Assembly (NCBI GenBank): GCA_963921195.1
Contig: OY992538.1
Coordinates: 496,001-560,000 of the forward strand
Direction: 5' to 3'
Length of the DNA: 64,000 nucleotides
Source of the DNA: Pegoplata infirma
Taxonomy: Eukaryota > Arthropoda > Insecta > Diptera > Anthomyiidae
The notes below the pieces were generated by a model, which worked only from the letters and a program-made list of their open reading frames with translations, was not told where the DNA came from and ran no database searches. Every line of letters starts with the position of its first letter. The stretch's first letter is position 1. Made by a program: the position numbers and the translations under genes. Shown here piece after piece: positions 1 through 10,813 of the stretch.

Positions 1-4
1 ATTA

Positions 5-132
5 AATTAAAGGTATTGGAACCCCTTATCAACGAACATTTTTAAGTTTTCATATGTTTCTAAAAACCAAAATAATAATAAATTAACAAATGCTATTAAT
101 GTCATTTATAAGGGGTTCAAATACCTTTAATT
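5..132. repeat. Small inverted-repeat element
   Basis: Arms at 5-29 and 108-132 are inverted complements (24 of 25 positions by eye), around a 78-bp AT-rich loop. It has no ORF. It looks like a foldback remnant, and the true ends may lie outside the window. Confidence 0.5.
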
Positions 133-597
133 TTGTCCATACAGCTTATCCCCTGCCTATTACATTTTTTAGAGCAAAAATTCTAAAAAAAATAATATTT
201 TCTGAACTTTAAAAAAATATTCAAATAAAACAAAAACGATTTTTAAAAATCCACCATAATAGACCGATGAGGAATTTTTTTAGCTAAAATACAAAAGAAG
301 AAAAACTAAAATCGGTTAAGAATTGCGACCTGTAGGCAAAATCGGAAAAAAAAAGTAAATTTTCCCCACTGTGTGACAGACGGACGGACGCACAGTGGTT
401 TCCCTTATATGGACAAGCGGTCAAAAATCAATATATCCAAAACTAAAAAAACAAGGGGCTTCAAAATTGTTCAGCACATAGTATGCCCGAAGAACTTAAA
501 GTTTGCAAATTTGTAGGAAAAAATATTAACAACTGTAGCCACAGTAGCCATTTGATCTTTGAATGGTTAATTGGCTTAAGGACTAGTTTTAAGATTT
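133..597. other. Unassigned AT-rich spacer
   Basis: No gene is visible. A short 'cagacggacggacg' stretch near 376-401 resembles the tail of the INE-1-like repeats elsewhere in the window. The rest is low-complexity AT. Confidence 0.4.
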
Positions 598-900
598 ACT
601 TTTTATACCCTCCAACCACAGTATGGGGGTATACTCACTTTGTCATTCCGTGTGTAACGCATCGAAATATCGATCTAGGACCCCAAATTATTGATCAGTG
701 ATCGATTCTAAGATATTCTAGGGATGTCCGTCCGTCTGTCGGTCTGTCCGTCTGTCTGTGAAAGACACAATACAGCCCAAAATAAAAGAGCTATACTCCT
801 GAAGTTTGGCACAAATATGTCTTATGGTCATAGGCTGGCTAAGTTCGGAGATGGGCAAAATCGGACTAGGGGAAAAAAATGTCCCCTTTAGGAACTAAAC
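598..900. repeat. INE-1/DINE-1-like repeat fragment
   Basis: Contains 'tataccctccaaccacagta', 'cattccgtgtgtaacgcatcgaaatat', and a 'gtccgtccgtctgtc' run. This is the same order as the cores at 33.0 and 47.8 kb but in the opposite orientation. INE-1-type non-autonomous Helitron relatives in flies carry similar blocks; the family name is a judgement from memory. Confidence 0.5.
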
Positions 901-950
901 CAACCTCTGAAAAACACCATATTTTTACATGATTTTTTGTGTTTTTGTTT

Positions 951-1238
951 AAGCTAAGTACTCTGTTCGGTTTCACGGGAAAAAATCTGTCAAACTCCAT
1001 ATAAAAAAAAAAAAATTGGCAACGCGAGGAATTAAGGGGAAATTGTTAAAAAAGTTTTCACTCATTTTTATTATACAAGACAATTTAAATTGCCGTGAAA
1101 AAGTGACATTTCAGTTTTGTTATGATCGTTTCTTTCTTATCATTGTCAAAAGTTCTTGATTTTTAAATGTTTTATTGCAATTTGAGGCGTTTAAAGTTTA
1201 AGTGAAATTTTCACCGTAAGAAACAGAGTACTTAGCTT
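951..1238. mobile_element. 288-bp MITE, 'AAGCTAAGTACTCTGTT' family
   Basis: Terminal inverted repeats read AAGCTAAGTACTCTGTT at both ends. An inverted, almost identical 288-bp copy lies at 56751-57038. It has no coding capacity. Flanks here ('ttta' and 'ttaa') allow a TTA target duplication, but this is weak. Confidence 0.8.
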
Positions 1239-2106
1239 TAACCAATGCAACATTTTTGTGCCTCAAGAAGCTCAAAGTTCTGAATTTGGACCCGGGGGAT
1301 TAAAAACATTGTTTTTTTCAGCCCGCCCCTTTTTGTGGGCGTGGATTAAAAAAAGTGTTAAAATAATGATAAACTTGTATTTCTTAAGTGCAAAAAGCAT
1401 AAGAAAGATTTTTAAACATATATTTCTGGGGAAATTGGTCCCCCCCCCTAATAACCACTGCCGACCTCCCCCCCCTCTAAAAAAAAGAAAACGACCCTTG
1501 ATTTTTTTTTTTTTCATGTTGGATGGCATAAAAGATTCGGCACAGCCGAATTTGACACTCTTACTTGTTTTTCTTGTTTTTAATACAAAAATATTTTTTT
1601 TGAGCATTCGGCTGCGGCTTTGGTTTCGGTCGAATAGTGAAAATTTGGCAGAATATTCGGCCAAAATAGGTGTATTCTGGCGGACACTAGTAACTGTTTT
1701 TGGTTGCAGATCTTAAAAATCACAGCTAGCAGCAAATAGCTTTGCCCAAAAATGCGGAATCGTCAAACGGCAAATTTTTTCACTAAAAAATATAAGGGGG
1801 AAGGACAATTTCTTTAAAAAAAAAGTGTTTTCTCTTTACTCAGAACTGTAAGTCAAATAACATAAAATTGCAATATTAAGTTAAAAATAACAACAATTAA
1901 AAAATATTTCACTTTACTTATATTCTTAAAAAGAAATAGTACAAAACAAAATGCAATTTTTCACCATGCACTTCCAACGAACACAAACATCAAATCTCGT
2001 AAAAAAAATCAGAAAATTGGTTAGATTCATAAAATTTAGAGTGTTATCAATAAATTTTGTGCAATAAAGCTTAGAAAAAAAAACATAATTTTTTTTTATT
2101 TTTGGC
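1239..2106. other. Unassigned spacer with hAT-like fragment
   Basis: Homopolymer C and T tracts near 1440-1515 are followed by a 'ttcggcacagccgaa' palindrome near 1534. Near 1600-1690 sits a CGGAC/CCGAA-rich piece ending 'ggcggacactag', like the right end of the hAT-like element at 37738-38138. 1701-2106 holds nothing recognisable. ORFs here are low-complexity. Confidence 0.35.
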
Positions 2107-2262
2107 CAATGGGGGAAACCACTGTGGGACGGACGGACATCGCTAGATCGACTCAAAAATTGATTCTGAGTCAATCGGTATACTTAAAAGTATTTCGGGT
2201 AGTTACAAACATCAGCACAAACTCATTATACCCTATACCACAGTGTGGTGTAGGGTATAAAT
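2107..2262. repeat. INE-1-like repeat fragment
   Basis: Contains 'gggacggacggacatcgctagatcgactc' in pieces and ends in 'accacagtgtggtgtagggtata'. This is the characteristic core-and-tail order of the INE-1-like repeats in the window. Confidence 0.5.
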
Positions 2263-2418
2263 ATTTCGTTTATTTTACGAAAGATTACATACAAATTTAT
2301 TTCGTTTATTCTACGAAATTTTTTCGTTATTTGAAAATAAAATCGTGGTGCGAAACAACGAAATGTTTCGTACAATGAACGAACGTTTTCATAAATATAA
2401 GGCAGGATTTTTTTGAAT
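2262..2418 (-). repeat. TTTCGTAAAAT-rich element fragment
   Basis: In reverse complement it matches the start of the copies at 7855 and 9249: the 'ttcctgccttatat' block, the 'ttcgttgtttcgcaccacgaa' block, then TTTCGTAAAAT-type repeats. The outermost CACCG end is lost. Confidence 0.6.
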
Positions 2419-2747
2419 GTTGAGATCCGCAAGAACCCTTTCGACTGATCGGGCCCGATAGAAAATCGAAGGCACAGCATGTTATACTCTTTCGAGAACT
2501 GACAGTGGCTAATTGCTTTTCGGCAAGAAAAAATTTCTTGCAATGAGATCAGAGAAGAGGTTATCAACCGGGTAGGAGAACACTTGATCGTCCTTTAAAA
2601 GAGTTGGAACAGACGAACTAGCATTATACCAAAAGGTCTTGCTGGCCCGAGGAGCAGAAAGAACCTTCGCACGTAGACGCCGTCGTAAAGAACCTTTCCG
2701 CGTCTAGGTATTTTGGTGCACAAGGTTCTCGCCTTTTTCGAACACTA
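2419..2747. other. Unassigned spacer
   Basis: A stretch of somewhat higher GC than its surroundings, with no recognisable coding sequence and no repeat partner found in the window. Confidence 0.3.
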
Positions 2748-3050
2748 CCCGTGTAAAAAAAAATAATTATATCGAAACATATCTCCTTTGATAAAAACAT
2801 ATATGGATCATATATAAATTGATGCAATCAGATATACTCCATATATATTCATATCTGCTTCAGATATTTTAAGATTCGTCAATTGAGTCAATCAATTGAA
2901 CAAATCTGAAAATGTCTGATCATATCTGTAAATATCTGAAGCAGATATGAATATATATGGAGAAGATCTGATTACATCAATTTATATATGATCCATACAT
3001 GTTTTTATCAAAGCAGATATGTTTTGATATAGTAATTTTTTTTACACGGG
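2748..3050. mobile_element. 303-bp foldback element, 'CCCGTGTAAAAAAA' ends
   Basis: The two halves are long imperfect inverted repeats of more than 100 bp per arm, sharing blocks such as 'gataaaaacatatatggatc'. Ends are CCCGTGTAAAAAAA and its complement, and there is no ORF. The end resembles the CCCGAGTAAAAA family of the 14-29 kb zone. Confidence 0.75.
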
Positions 3051-3735
3051 CAGTTACTGAACGCTTCTTTTCTGGATTTGACTGCATTTTTGCACTTCTG
3101 TTTAAACCATCACTTGTGTCTTGATTATCCGAAATACACTAAGGGAAAAAATCGAAGTCACATGTTCATACCCGACTAAAAAAAATATACAGGTCCATAT
3201 ATAATTTGAAATTGAGCCATATATAATTTATCCATATTTTTTTTTAAGAAAAAAAAATTAAAAAGTACAAAAAAAAGTTGTCAAAAAAAACAAAAAATCT
3301 TTCCAGAAATCTTATAAAAAATTTTCAAAATAACATACATTTAACTAAACTCTGTAAATTTAGAGATTTTTTTCAGTAAAATGATTTGCATTAAATGCAT
3401 TTTACAAATACATATATGTAAATTTACAGAGTGTTTCTTTGCTAAATGGTGCTTTATTTAACCAATATTTTGTAAATAACCATTTTTTTTGTCCAAATCA
3501 TTTTACAGGGTTTTAAAGTAAAATTACAGAGTTTTCTCTGTCAAAAGGCACTCATATTTAACCAATATTTTACTATAAACTTTGTAAATTAACAGTTTTT
3601 TTTTTTTGTCAAAATCATTTTACAGAGTTTCATAGTAAAATTACCAAGAAATGTTGCTATCTGGAAAAGAATGGTGTAATCTGTTAAATTAGCAGAGTTT
3701 TTCTGTAATTTAACAGAATTATTATTTTGAGTGTA
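3051..3735. repeat. Spacer with diverged tandem repeats (TTTTACAGAG units)
   Basis: From about 3340 to 3735 there are three diverged units of roughly 115-120 bp. Each contains 'accaatatttt', 'caaatcattttacag' and 'aaattacagag' blocks. A 'cccgactaaaaaaaat' end of the CCCGAG type lies at 3172. The block closes with 'gagtgta' near 3737, like the TA-CACTC ends elsewhere. Confidence 0.5.
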
Positions 3736-3754
3736 TTAAAGAAATGAGATTTGA

Positions 3755-4982
3755 CCATAGAAAAGATTAGAAGGTACGCAGTGTTGTATTTGATGTATTT
3801 TCCAATATGGTGGAAAAATGCTTGTTCTTCCTCATCTCACACGTATTTAATCATCCTTATTTCTAAATACGCGCATCACTTCGACGTCGAATGAGTTTCA
3901 CTTTCGACGACCGAGTTTCACCACATTCTACAATACTTCAGTGGTATCGGTGAAGGAATATCGATTAATTTTTGTCATCACTAGCAAAACACAAAAAAAC
4001 AACAAAACATATAAAATAACATGAATTGCAAATTAATTAAAATTATATTGCGGGTCATATTTTATATTTATTTTCAATCTTACTATAATATATATAATTA
4101 AAAAATTAAGAATAAGTATTTTAAACTTCAGAAATTAAACAAAAAATCGCCATAAACAAAAATTCGTCCCTGTGTGGCACAGTCCGGGAACAAATGCAAT
4201 TTGCATTTTCATGGTTTTTATTCTGCCGGAGACATTTTTATTACATAATTTATACAAAAATAAAACACCTAATTGATATTTAAAAGAAAATTCTATGAGT
4301 TTTAATGATTTAGTTAAAAAAAAAACACATTTTTCTATAAAAACGCGCCAAAAAAGATGTCGAACAAAATTGTATGAATCTGGCGTCGAAGACGAATTGA
4401 GGAATACGTCGAATGTCGACGATAACGAAAAAACATATGTTTCTCGTCTGTATCATCCCCAACGTATTCAGGAATACCAAAAATTACCTTCGTCGCGTTT
4501 TAAACGCGTTTATGACAACAGGAATAGCCCCGAATATTAAATTAGATTCTTTGTTTTTAAAAAGTGATATTTGTCTTTTATTTAATTAAATGAATTGTTT
4601 ATTTTGCTTTATTCAACGATTTTTTAAAGAAAATACGCACTATTGATAGTTTAAAAACTTTTTTTTTCTCTTTTGTTGTTTGCTTTGTTGTTGTTCTCCT
4701 TTATGTTGCATTGTTTTTATTAAACGTCAAAAGCAGTCATACGCATTTTTGTAATTCCTATTCCCGCGGGAATAGGCGCTGCTTGTGCGCTGTCAACACA
4801 CATACACTATAAAATTCTGTTGCTTGAGCAAATTTGTTGACTTTTCGCTTGCTACTACCCACACAAGCATAAATGTTATAGTATGTGTGTGCGCATCGCT
4901 GGTCAAAAGTTACATAATGTGCTGTCACTAATACTTATTCAAGCGAAATACGACTCTGTTTCATTTCTATTTTTTTCTATGG
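3755..4982. mobile_element. 1.2-kb element with CCATAGAAAA ends and 6-bp target duplication
   Basis: Ends read CCATAGAAAA inward on both sides, flanked by a perfect 6-bp duplication 'atttga' at 3749-3754 and 4983-4988. It contains one 81-codon ORF (4295-4540) and a 'cccgcgggaataggc' GC patch near 4765. A 213-bp internally deleted derivative lies inverted at 45358-45570 in the Rpe intron. Superfamily not recognised. Confidence 0.8.
4295..4540 (+). CDS. Hypothetical 81-residue protein inside the CCATAG element
   Basis: An 81-codon ORF that I do not recognise. The product is basic and polar, with KTRQKRCRTK near residues 17-26, no signal peptide or membrane segment, and a C-terminus rich in Arg, Asn and Tyr. 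Codon third positions and CpG content are less AT-biased than the flanks, which hints at past coding selection. The short derivative at 45358 lacks the whole ORF, with a breakpoint close to the stop codon, as expected if the ORF belongs to a fuller element. It could equally be chance or an exon of a larger gene. Confidence 0.3.
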   Translation: MSFNDLVKKKTHFSIKTRQKRCRTKLYESGVEDELRNTSNVDDNEKTYVSRLYHPQRIQEYQKLPSSRFKRVYDNRNSPEY

Positions 4983-4988
4983 ATTTGA

Positions 4989-5333
4989 CACAACAATTTT
5001 TAAAGTCAAAATAATATTACCACAGAGTTGTGTTTTACTCTAAATCTAGGGGTTTTTTTCCCGTCTAAACGCACCTTAAAAGTAGTTTACAAATTAAAAA
5101 CGAATTTGCAATCCACGACATTTTGCATCGATTTTTTATGTAAAATCTTACGCTGAATCCGAAAATCCTCTCATTTTTGAAGTAAAACAGTTTCCGAGAT
5201 ATTGCCGACTTTTGAAATTTTCATCATTTAAAAAAAGTGGTTTTACTTAAATTAAAATATCTCCGGATCAAATTGATCGATTTCATTGTTTTTTGTTTTA
5301 AATTAAAGGTAATCTAATGATCTATCAACCCTA
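4989..5333. other. Unassigned AT-rich spacer
   Basis: No coding signal. The phrase 'cccgtctaaacgcacctt' near 5061 recurs in variant form near 7611 and 11768, so this is probably repeat-derived flank. Confidence 0.3.
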
Positions 5334-5772
5334 CACCGAAAAAAATCCATGCAACATTTTACGAAAAAAAGTTTCGTACTTAGTTTTTTCGTAAAATACA
5401 CGAAAGTTGACTACATAGTACGAAAAACTTTAGAACTGAATTTCGTATTTTTACGAAAGTAACGAAAATGATTAGTAAATATTTTTTTCGTAATATTTAC
5501 AAATGTTGACTACATATTACGAAAAAATTTTTGTAAAAACTTTTGTAATTTTACGAAAGTAACGAAAAAAAGAATGTAAATTCTTCTTTCGTAAAATATA
5601 CGAATGTTGACTACATATTACAAAAAAAAGTGTACAGACTTTCGTATTTTTACGAAAATAATTCGTAAAATATACGAAAGTGGACTTTATATTACGAAAA
5701 AAAAAATAGAAGAAATCTTTAAATGCATGCTTAAAGGGTGTTTTTATGCACTCCAACTACAGTATTGGGGTA
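5334..5772 (+). mobile_element. TTTCGTAAAAT-rich element, CACCGAAAAAAA end
   Basis: Starts TA|CACCGAAAAAAATCC and consists of roughly 120-bp internal units built from 'tttcgtaaaatatacgaa' and 'gttgactacatattacg'. It ends at 'tgcactccaactacagtatt'. An inverted copy lies at 8615-9105. No real ORF: the reading frames are repeat-derived. Confidence 0.75.
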
Positions 5773-6028
5773 AATTTTAGGTACTAATTTTAGTCCTGCC
5801 TAGATTAAAATTAACACCCGTTTAGGTATACAATTGTTTACATTAATAAGACTATTTGGGAATTATTTTAACACCAAAAAAAAGGTTAAAAAGCCACTCT
5901 CTCACTCTCTTTTTATCTCTTTAAAAGTACACTTTTAAAGGAATAAATGTAATTATTTTTGTCTTTGATATATATACACACCAGCTAGGAATTAAAATTA
6001 ACCCAAAACTTTTTACTGTGTAGGCGCA
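5773..6028 (-). repeat. Left-arm fragment of the CACAGTAAAAAG element
   Basis: In reverse complement it matches 9584-9631 joined directly to 10349-10550 of the larger copy. It therefore lacks the 717-bp nested insertion at 9632-10348 and serves as an empty site. It ends in 'ctttttactgtg'. Confidence 0.8.
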
Positions 6029-6407
6029 AAACAAAGGCGGCAGCGGGAAATTCAGTCAGGCGTTGTTATTTACACTATTTTTCACTTTTTCGACAGTTTT
6101 TAATTATTTTTTTTTGTTTTTTTATTATCAATTTGATTTTCTTATATTGTTTCGTTTTTTTTTGTGTTTTTCTAGAATTTTAAATATTTTTTTTTTTAGA
6201 GATCATATTTTTTTGTTTACTTTATCGAAAATAATCGAAATATTTATAAAATTGTGGCAGCATTTTCATATCAAAAATTAAAAGAGAGAGAGAAACCGAC
6301 ACAAAAATAAAATTGATTTTATTCAAGCTGTTTTCGGTCGAGCGTTTTTTCTTGCCAAATTTGTATGAAAAAAAACGTCACCGACATTGTTGTGCGGGGA
6401 CTCTCTA
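6029..6407. other. Unassigned T-rich spacer
   Basis: T-rich low-complexity sequence. 6340-6404 holds 'ccgacattgttgtgcgggga', which recurs near 11473 beside another repeat boundary. Confidence 0.35.
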
Positions 6408-7592
6408 CACTGAAAAAAATAACTATACTAAAATTAAATAAACACTGTTATTAATTTAAGCAAACAAATTTTTTTGAATTTACTTCAACTTATCTTAATA
6501 TAAGGTGGTTTTACTTAAAACAAAGAAAATTAACTTGAAGATAGTACATACAAATACTTAAAAAAGCACAAAAGTTTTCCTTAATTTGTTTTTTTAAATT
6601 AAGTTAAATATTCTTTACGTTTATGGCGAATTGATTGCATTTAAGAAAAATAGGGTTTATTACAAAATTTTGTTTTACTTAAAAGAAAAAAATTGAAATT
6701 GTGTGCAAAAAAAAATAAATAAGTACGTAACTTACTTAAAAATAGTATAGACATTTTCAAGACCTTATATCAAATAAGTACTAATCTTTAATTCCACAAC
6801 GCATTTTCTTTAATTTAATCAATTTTTGTTTTAATTTAAGAAAAAAGTAATCTTTATTTTATTGATTTCATTGACTTTATTTGAATCCATATCTTCATCT
6901 GTTTAAGAAAAAATTTACTTAACTTAAGGAAAAAATACTTAAGGTATTTTGGGGACCCCATCTAGGGGCCCCATCTGGAGACCCCATGAGACCCTAACTT
7001 TAAATCCAAATTTAGATTTTCGCGGAATTTTCAAATGCCTATAACTCTGCAAATACTGCAGATACGAAAAAAATTCTAAAGGCATTTTTGTAGTCCTTAA
7101 CTTGTAGAATATGACCGCCGAAGACCCGAAAGCCCTCCGAGCTATAGTTTTCGAGTTATTTCATGATCAAATTTCTCAAAACCCCATTCCCATATCTCGA
7201 AAACTAAGCAAGATAGAGCGATTCTGACCAAAATTTTGGATCAAAATCAATAGTGACACTATAATAGTGTACGCACATACTCATGGGCGGACCCCATATA
7301 TTGGGGGCCCGTACGGTCCTCACATTGGGACTCCATAGGGTCCACAGAATCCGTAAGTTTAAGGAAATTTTTACTTATTTAAAAAAAATATTTTTCCTCT
7401 AGATAAAAACAATTAAACTTATATTAAGTACAATTTTACTTTCTGTTAAGATATATTTAAGTAAATGCATTACTATGTTTTAGGAAAAAATATACTTGGA
7501 AGAAGAATTAATATCTTTGGAGCCCTCGCATACCCTCCTTTTTTTAAATTAAGTTCAACATGCTTTAAAAATGGTAAATTTTTTTTTCAGTG
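6408..7592. mobile_element. 1.2-kb element with CACTGAAAAAAA ends and TA target duplication
   Basis: Ends CACTGAAAAAAA and TTTTTTTTCAGTG are each flanked by TA. Inside are diverged 'acttaa/ttaagt' repeats, and a GC-richer insert near 6950-7340 with 'ggggaccccat' blocks and 'atctcgaaaactaagcaaga'. No transposase ORF, so non-autonomous. Confidence 0.7.
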
Positions 7593-7599
7593 TAGCAGT

Positions 7600-7854
7600 T
7601 TTCTCTCCCGTGTAAACGCGCCTTTATAAATAACTCCTTATTTTACTCGTTATAGGTAAGTAGTTATTTATCTCCCTACTCGTAAGCTTGTAGGCACTTA
7701 TTATTTTTGCCTCACGGCCTTTATAGCAAAAGTAGTGTTTCATGCAATGAGTAAGTACATACCAATAATTATTACTAATTACTATACTCATTACCAGTAA
7801 TGCAAAAATTTGCTGGGAGTTTCTTCGTATTAGATCAGACATGAACGTCAAATA
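7600..7854. other. Unassigned spacer
   Basis: AT-rich, with no gene or repeat partner recognised. Confidence 0.3.
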
Positions 7855-8250
7855 CACCGAAAAAAATTCCTGCCTTATATGTACGAAAACGTTCGTACAT
7901 TGTACGAAAAATTTCGTTGTTTCGCACCACGAAATTCTTGCGTACAATGTACGAAATGCACGAAATTGTTTCGTAAAATAAACGAAATTGTTTTTGTATT
8001 TTACAAAAAAATTTCGTAAAATAAACGCAATAAATTTTTGTGTTTTACGAAAATTTTCGTAAAATAAACGAAATATTTTTTTTGTTTTACGAAATTATTT
8101 CGTAAAATAAACGAAATATTTTTATTTTTACGAAAATTTTTTGGTAAATAAAAAAAAATGCTTAAATTAACGAAATTACATGTAAAAATTCTTTCTTGAG
8201 AATAAGAACAACGTTTTAAACGTTTTGACAGCAACATTTCCAAGCAATTA
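7855..8250 (+). mobile_element. TTTCGTAAAATAAACG tandem-unit element
   Basis: Begins TA|CACCGAAAAAAATTCC. It then runs through 'gtacgaaaacgttcgtacattg' blocks and about five units of 'tttcgtaaaataaacgaaat' separated by oligo-T. The copy at 9249-9505 is nearly identical for its first 230 bp. Repeats of this kind are subterminal or internal transposon repeats; nothing suggests CRISPR. Confidence 0.7.
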
Positions 8251-8614
8251 ATTGTTTCTTCTTAAAAAAGACTTATAAGATTTCATTCATTATTTACAGT
8301 GATTTTGTTTTAGGCTACGTTCACACTACAAGAACTTATGATGATATGTTGAGATGAGAGAGCTTTTAAGTCGGCTGTGCCGAATTTTTATTACCCCAAA
8401 TATGTAAAAAAATATCAGAGTTATCATTATTAAAATTAATTCTTTATACCCACGACCACAAGGCATTTTCTAATCCCCTGGGTCGAAGCTCATTACTTTA
8501 AATTTTTTTTGACATAAAAATGTTTCATTTGTTTAACAAAACAGAATGCCTTAGAATTTATCATGGATCAATAATACATATACTTTATGGGGTCCCCGAC
8601 CGATATTTTTTTAT
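8251..8614. repeat. INE-1-like fragments
   Basis: 'agtcggctgtgccgaatttttattacccc' in pieces near 8369 and 'tactttatggggtccccgac' near 8581 match conserved blocks of the INE-1-like repeats. No gene seen. Confidence 0.5.
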
Positions 8615-9105
8615 TATACCCCAATACTGTAGTTGGAGGGCATAAAAACACCCTTTAAGCATGCATTTAAAGATTTCTTCTTTTTTCATTAGTTTTGTAA
8701 AATTTCAAAATTCTTGATTATTTTTTTTCGTAATATAAAGTCCACTTTCGTATATTTTACGAAAGAAGTTTTTACGAATTATTTTCGTAAAAATACGAAA
8801 GTCTGTACACGTTTTTTGTAATATGCAGTCAACATTCGTATATTTTACGAAAGAATCATTTACATTCTTTTTTTCGTTACTTTCGTAAAATTACAAAAGT
8901 TTTTACAACATTTTTTTCGTAATATGTAGTCAACATTCGTAAATATTACGAAAAAAATATTTACTAATCATTTTCGTTACTTTCGTAAAAATACGAAATT
9001 CAGTACTAAAGTTTTTCGTAATATGTAGTCTACTTTCGTGTATTTTACGAAAATAAAAAGTACGAAACTTTTTTTCGTAAAATGTTGCATGGATTTTTTT
9101 CGGTG
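8615..9105 (-). mobile_element. Inverted copy of the 5334 TTTCG element
   Basis: Reads as the reverse complement of 5334-5772, from 'ccccaatactgtagttgga' to 'tttttttcggtg|ta'. The internal units differ in length by indels. Confidence 0.75.
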
Positions 9106-9248
9106 TAGAAAAACTAATTTTAAAAAATTGTTTCTTTGTGAAATTTACAATACAATTTTTATTTTTTTGCCAAATTTAGGTAAAATTGAAGCAAAATTTC
9201 GATATATCGATTATTAGGTGATAATCTGATATAAAAATTTTTTATGTA

Positions 9249-9505
9249 CACCGAAAAAAATTCCTGCCTTATATGTACGAAAACGTTCGTACATTGTACG
9301 AAAAATTTCGTTGTTTCGCACCACGAAATTCTTGCGTACAATGTACGAAATGCACGAAATTTTTTCGTAAAATAAACGAAATTATTTTTGTATTTTACAA
9401 AAAAATTTCGTAAAATAAACGCAATAAATTTTTGTGTTTTACGAAAATTTTCGTAAAATAAACGAAATATTTTTTTTTTTGTTTTACGAAATTATTTCGT
9501 AATTA
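9249..9505 (+). mobile_element. Truncated second copy of the 7855 TTTCG element
   Basis: Near-identical to 7855-8105. It breaks off at about 9505 into an AT-rich flank. Confidence 0.7.
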
Positions 9506-9631
9506 AGTAAAAAATTATCAGAGTTATCATTATTGAAATTAATTCTTTATACTCACGACCACAAGACATTTTCTAATCCCCTGCACAGTAAAAAGTTTTG
9601 GGTTAATTTTAATTCCTAGCTGGTGTGTATA

Positions 9632-10348
9632 ATATGGAGTTCACACTACCGCCGTTAAACATCTCATGAATGTTTAAGCGCTAAACAATCAAAATTTGAC
9701 TTGTTCCCCCATACATTTGGTTGTTCAGCTAAACAATCAAATTCGACTTGTTTCCCTGTTGAACATTTCGCTAAACATTTCAAAGGCAGGGTTCGGTATA
9801 TTTCCTTTTAATTTTTCTTTATTCTATGCCAAAAAAAAACATTTCATAGCAACCAGCTTCTGTATCTGTCTGCCATTTTCTTAGCAAAACATTGGAAAAT
9901 TGAGAAATTATAAATATTTAAAAAACTAATAAAAACTACTGAAAAATCAGAAAAAATTGTGTGTTTTATTTATAATTATATTGGAAAAGCTGCACTAATA
10001 GTGAATTTCGCCTTCCATTGAAGTATAAATATGCAAACAGCTTCGGACAGGTCCGGAACAAAAAACAGAAAAATCTTCCTATTTACTTGGAATGAGTCAA
10101 TAAAAAGGTGTTCCGTGTAGTAGTGTTATGTAAATGTTATAAAAAAATAAAATATCTTGTCTTCCGCCAAAGTTTAAAAAGATTTTAGAAATATTTTTGC
10201 AATTTTTTTCAGAATTAGGTTATGTGCGTTTGTTTACAAACGTTAAACACTCAGCGTTAAACGAGCAAAATGTAGTGTGAACGATTTTGTTTACTTTTTT
10301 AAACAAGTGGCTTAAACGAGTACAAATTCTGTAGTGTGAACTCCGTAT
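9632..10348. mobile_element. Nested 717-bp element with GGAGTTCACACTAC ends
   Basis: Terminal inverted repeat ATA(T/C)GGAGTTCACACTAC at both ends. The 5773-6028 relative reads straight through the junction ('gtgtgtatatatatc'), so insertion here is supported by an empty site. Inside there are mirrored 'cgttaaac/gtttaac' blocks. No ORF worth calling. Confidence 0.8.
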
Positions 10349-10594
10349 AAATATCAAAGACAAAAAGAATTACATTTATTCCATTAAAAGTGTACTTTTA
10401 AAGAGATAAAAAGAGAGTGAGAGAGTGGCTTTTTAACCTTTTTTTTGGTGTTAAAATAATTCCCAAATAGTCTTATTAATGTAAACAATTGTATACCTAA
10501 ACGGGTGTTAATTTTAATCTAGGCAGGACTAAAATTAGTACCCCTTTCATAAAATTTACCCAAAAATAAATAAAACAAAAGGTTATGTTTTTTT

Positions 10595-10813
10595 TTAATA
10601 TTTTTGTGTATTAAATAAATAAGACGACTTAACATACAGATCAAATACCTGAATAAAGTTAAAATGAAGAGGAATGTTGATGCATTTTTCACCCAAACTC
10701 AGTAAAACTACATGGATACGTGATAATTCTTCTATATTACGAAAGCATTCCTGGGGGTCTTCCAAATCAATTTCGGCACGGTTTGTTGATGTCGTTCCAT
10801 CAAAAAGAAACAA
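10595..10813 (-). CDS. Unrecognised 72-residue ORF within the CACAGT element
   Basis: I do not recognise the product. It has a moderately hydrophobic middle ('IHVVLLSLGEKCINIPLHF', about residues 33-51) and an acidic N-terminal third. It lies in unique sequence between the two arms of a transposable element, so it may be a remnant exon of the element's own gene. A splice-like 'cttacttttag' lies upstream on the same strand near 10935-10945. Chance is not excluded. Confidence 0.2.
   Translation of the reverse strand: MFLFDGTTSTNRAEIDLEDPQECFRNIEELSRIHVVLLSLGEKCINIPLHFNFIQVFDLYVKSSYLFNTQKY

Noticed and set aside
1258..1716. 152- and 130-codon overlapping frames on opposite strands
   Set aside because: They cross homopolymer tracts and a hAT-like fragment. 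Composition is that of noncoding sequence.
4740..4900. Promoter-like region with 'cccgcgggaatagg' palindrome
   Set aside because: No TATA, initiator or gene follows that could be tied to it.
7855..8250. CRISPR-like array
   Set aside because: The repeated word is short, AT-rich, inverted as well as direct, without unique spacers, and the host is a eukaryote.
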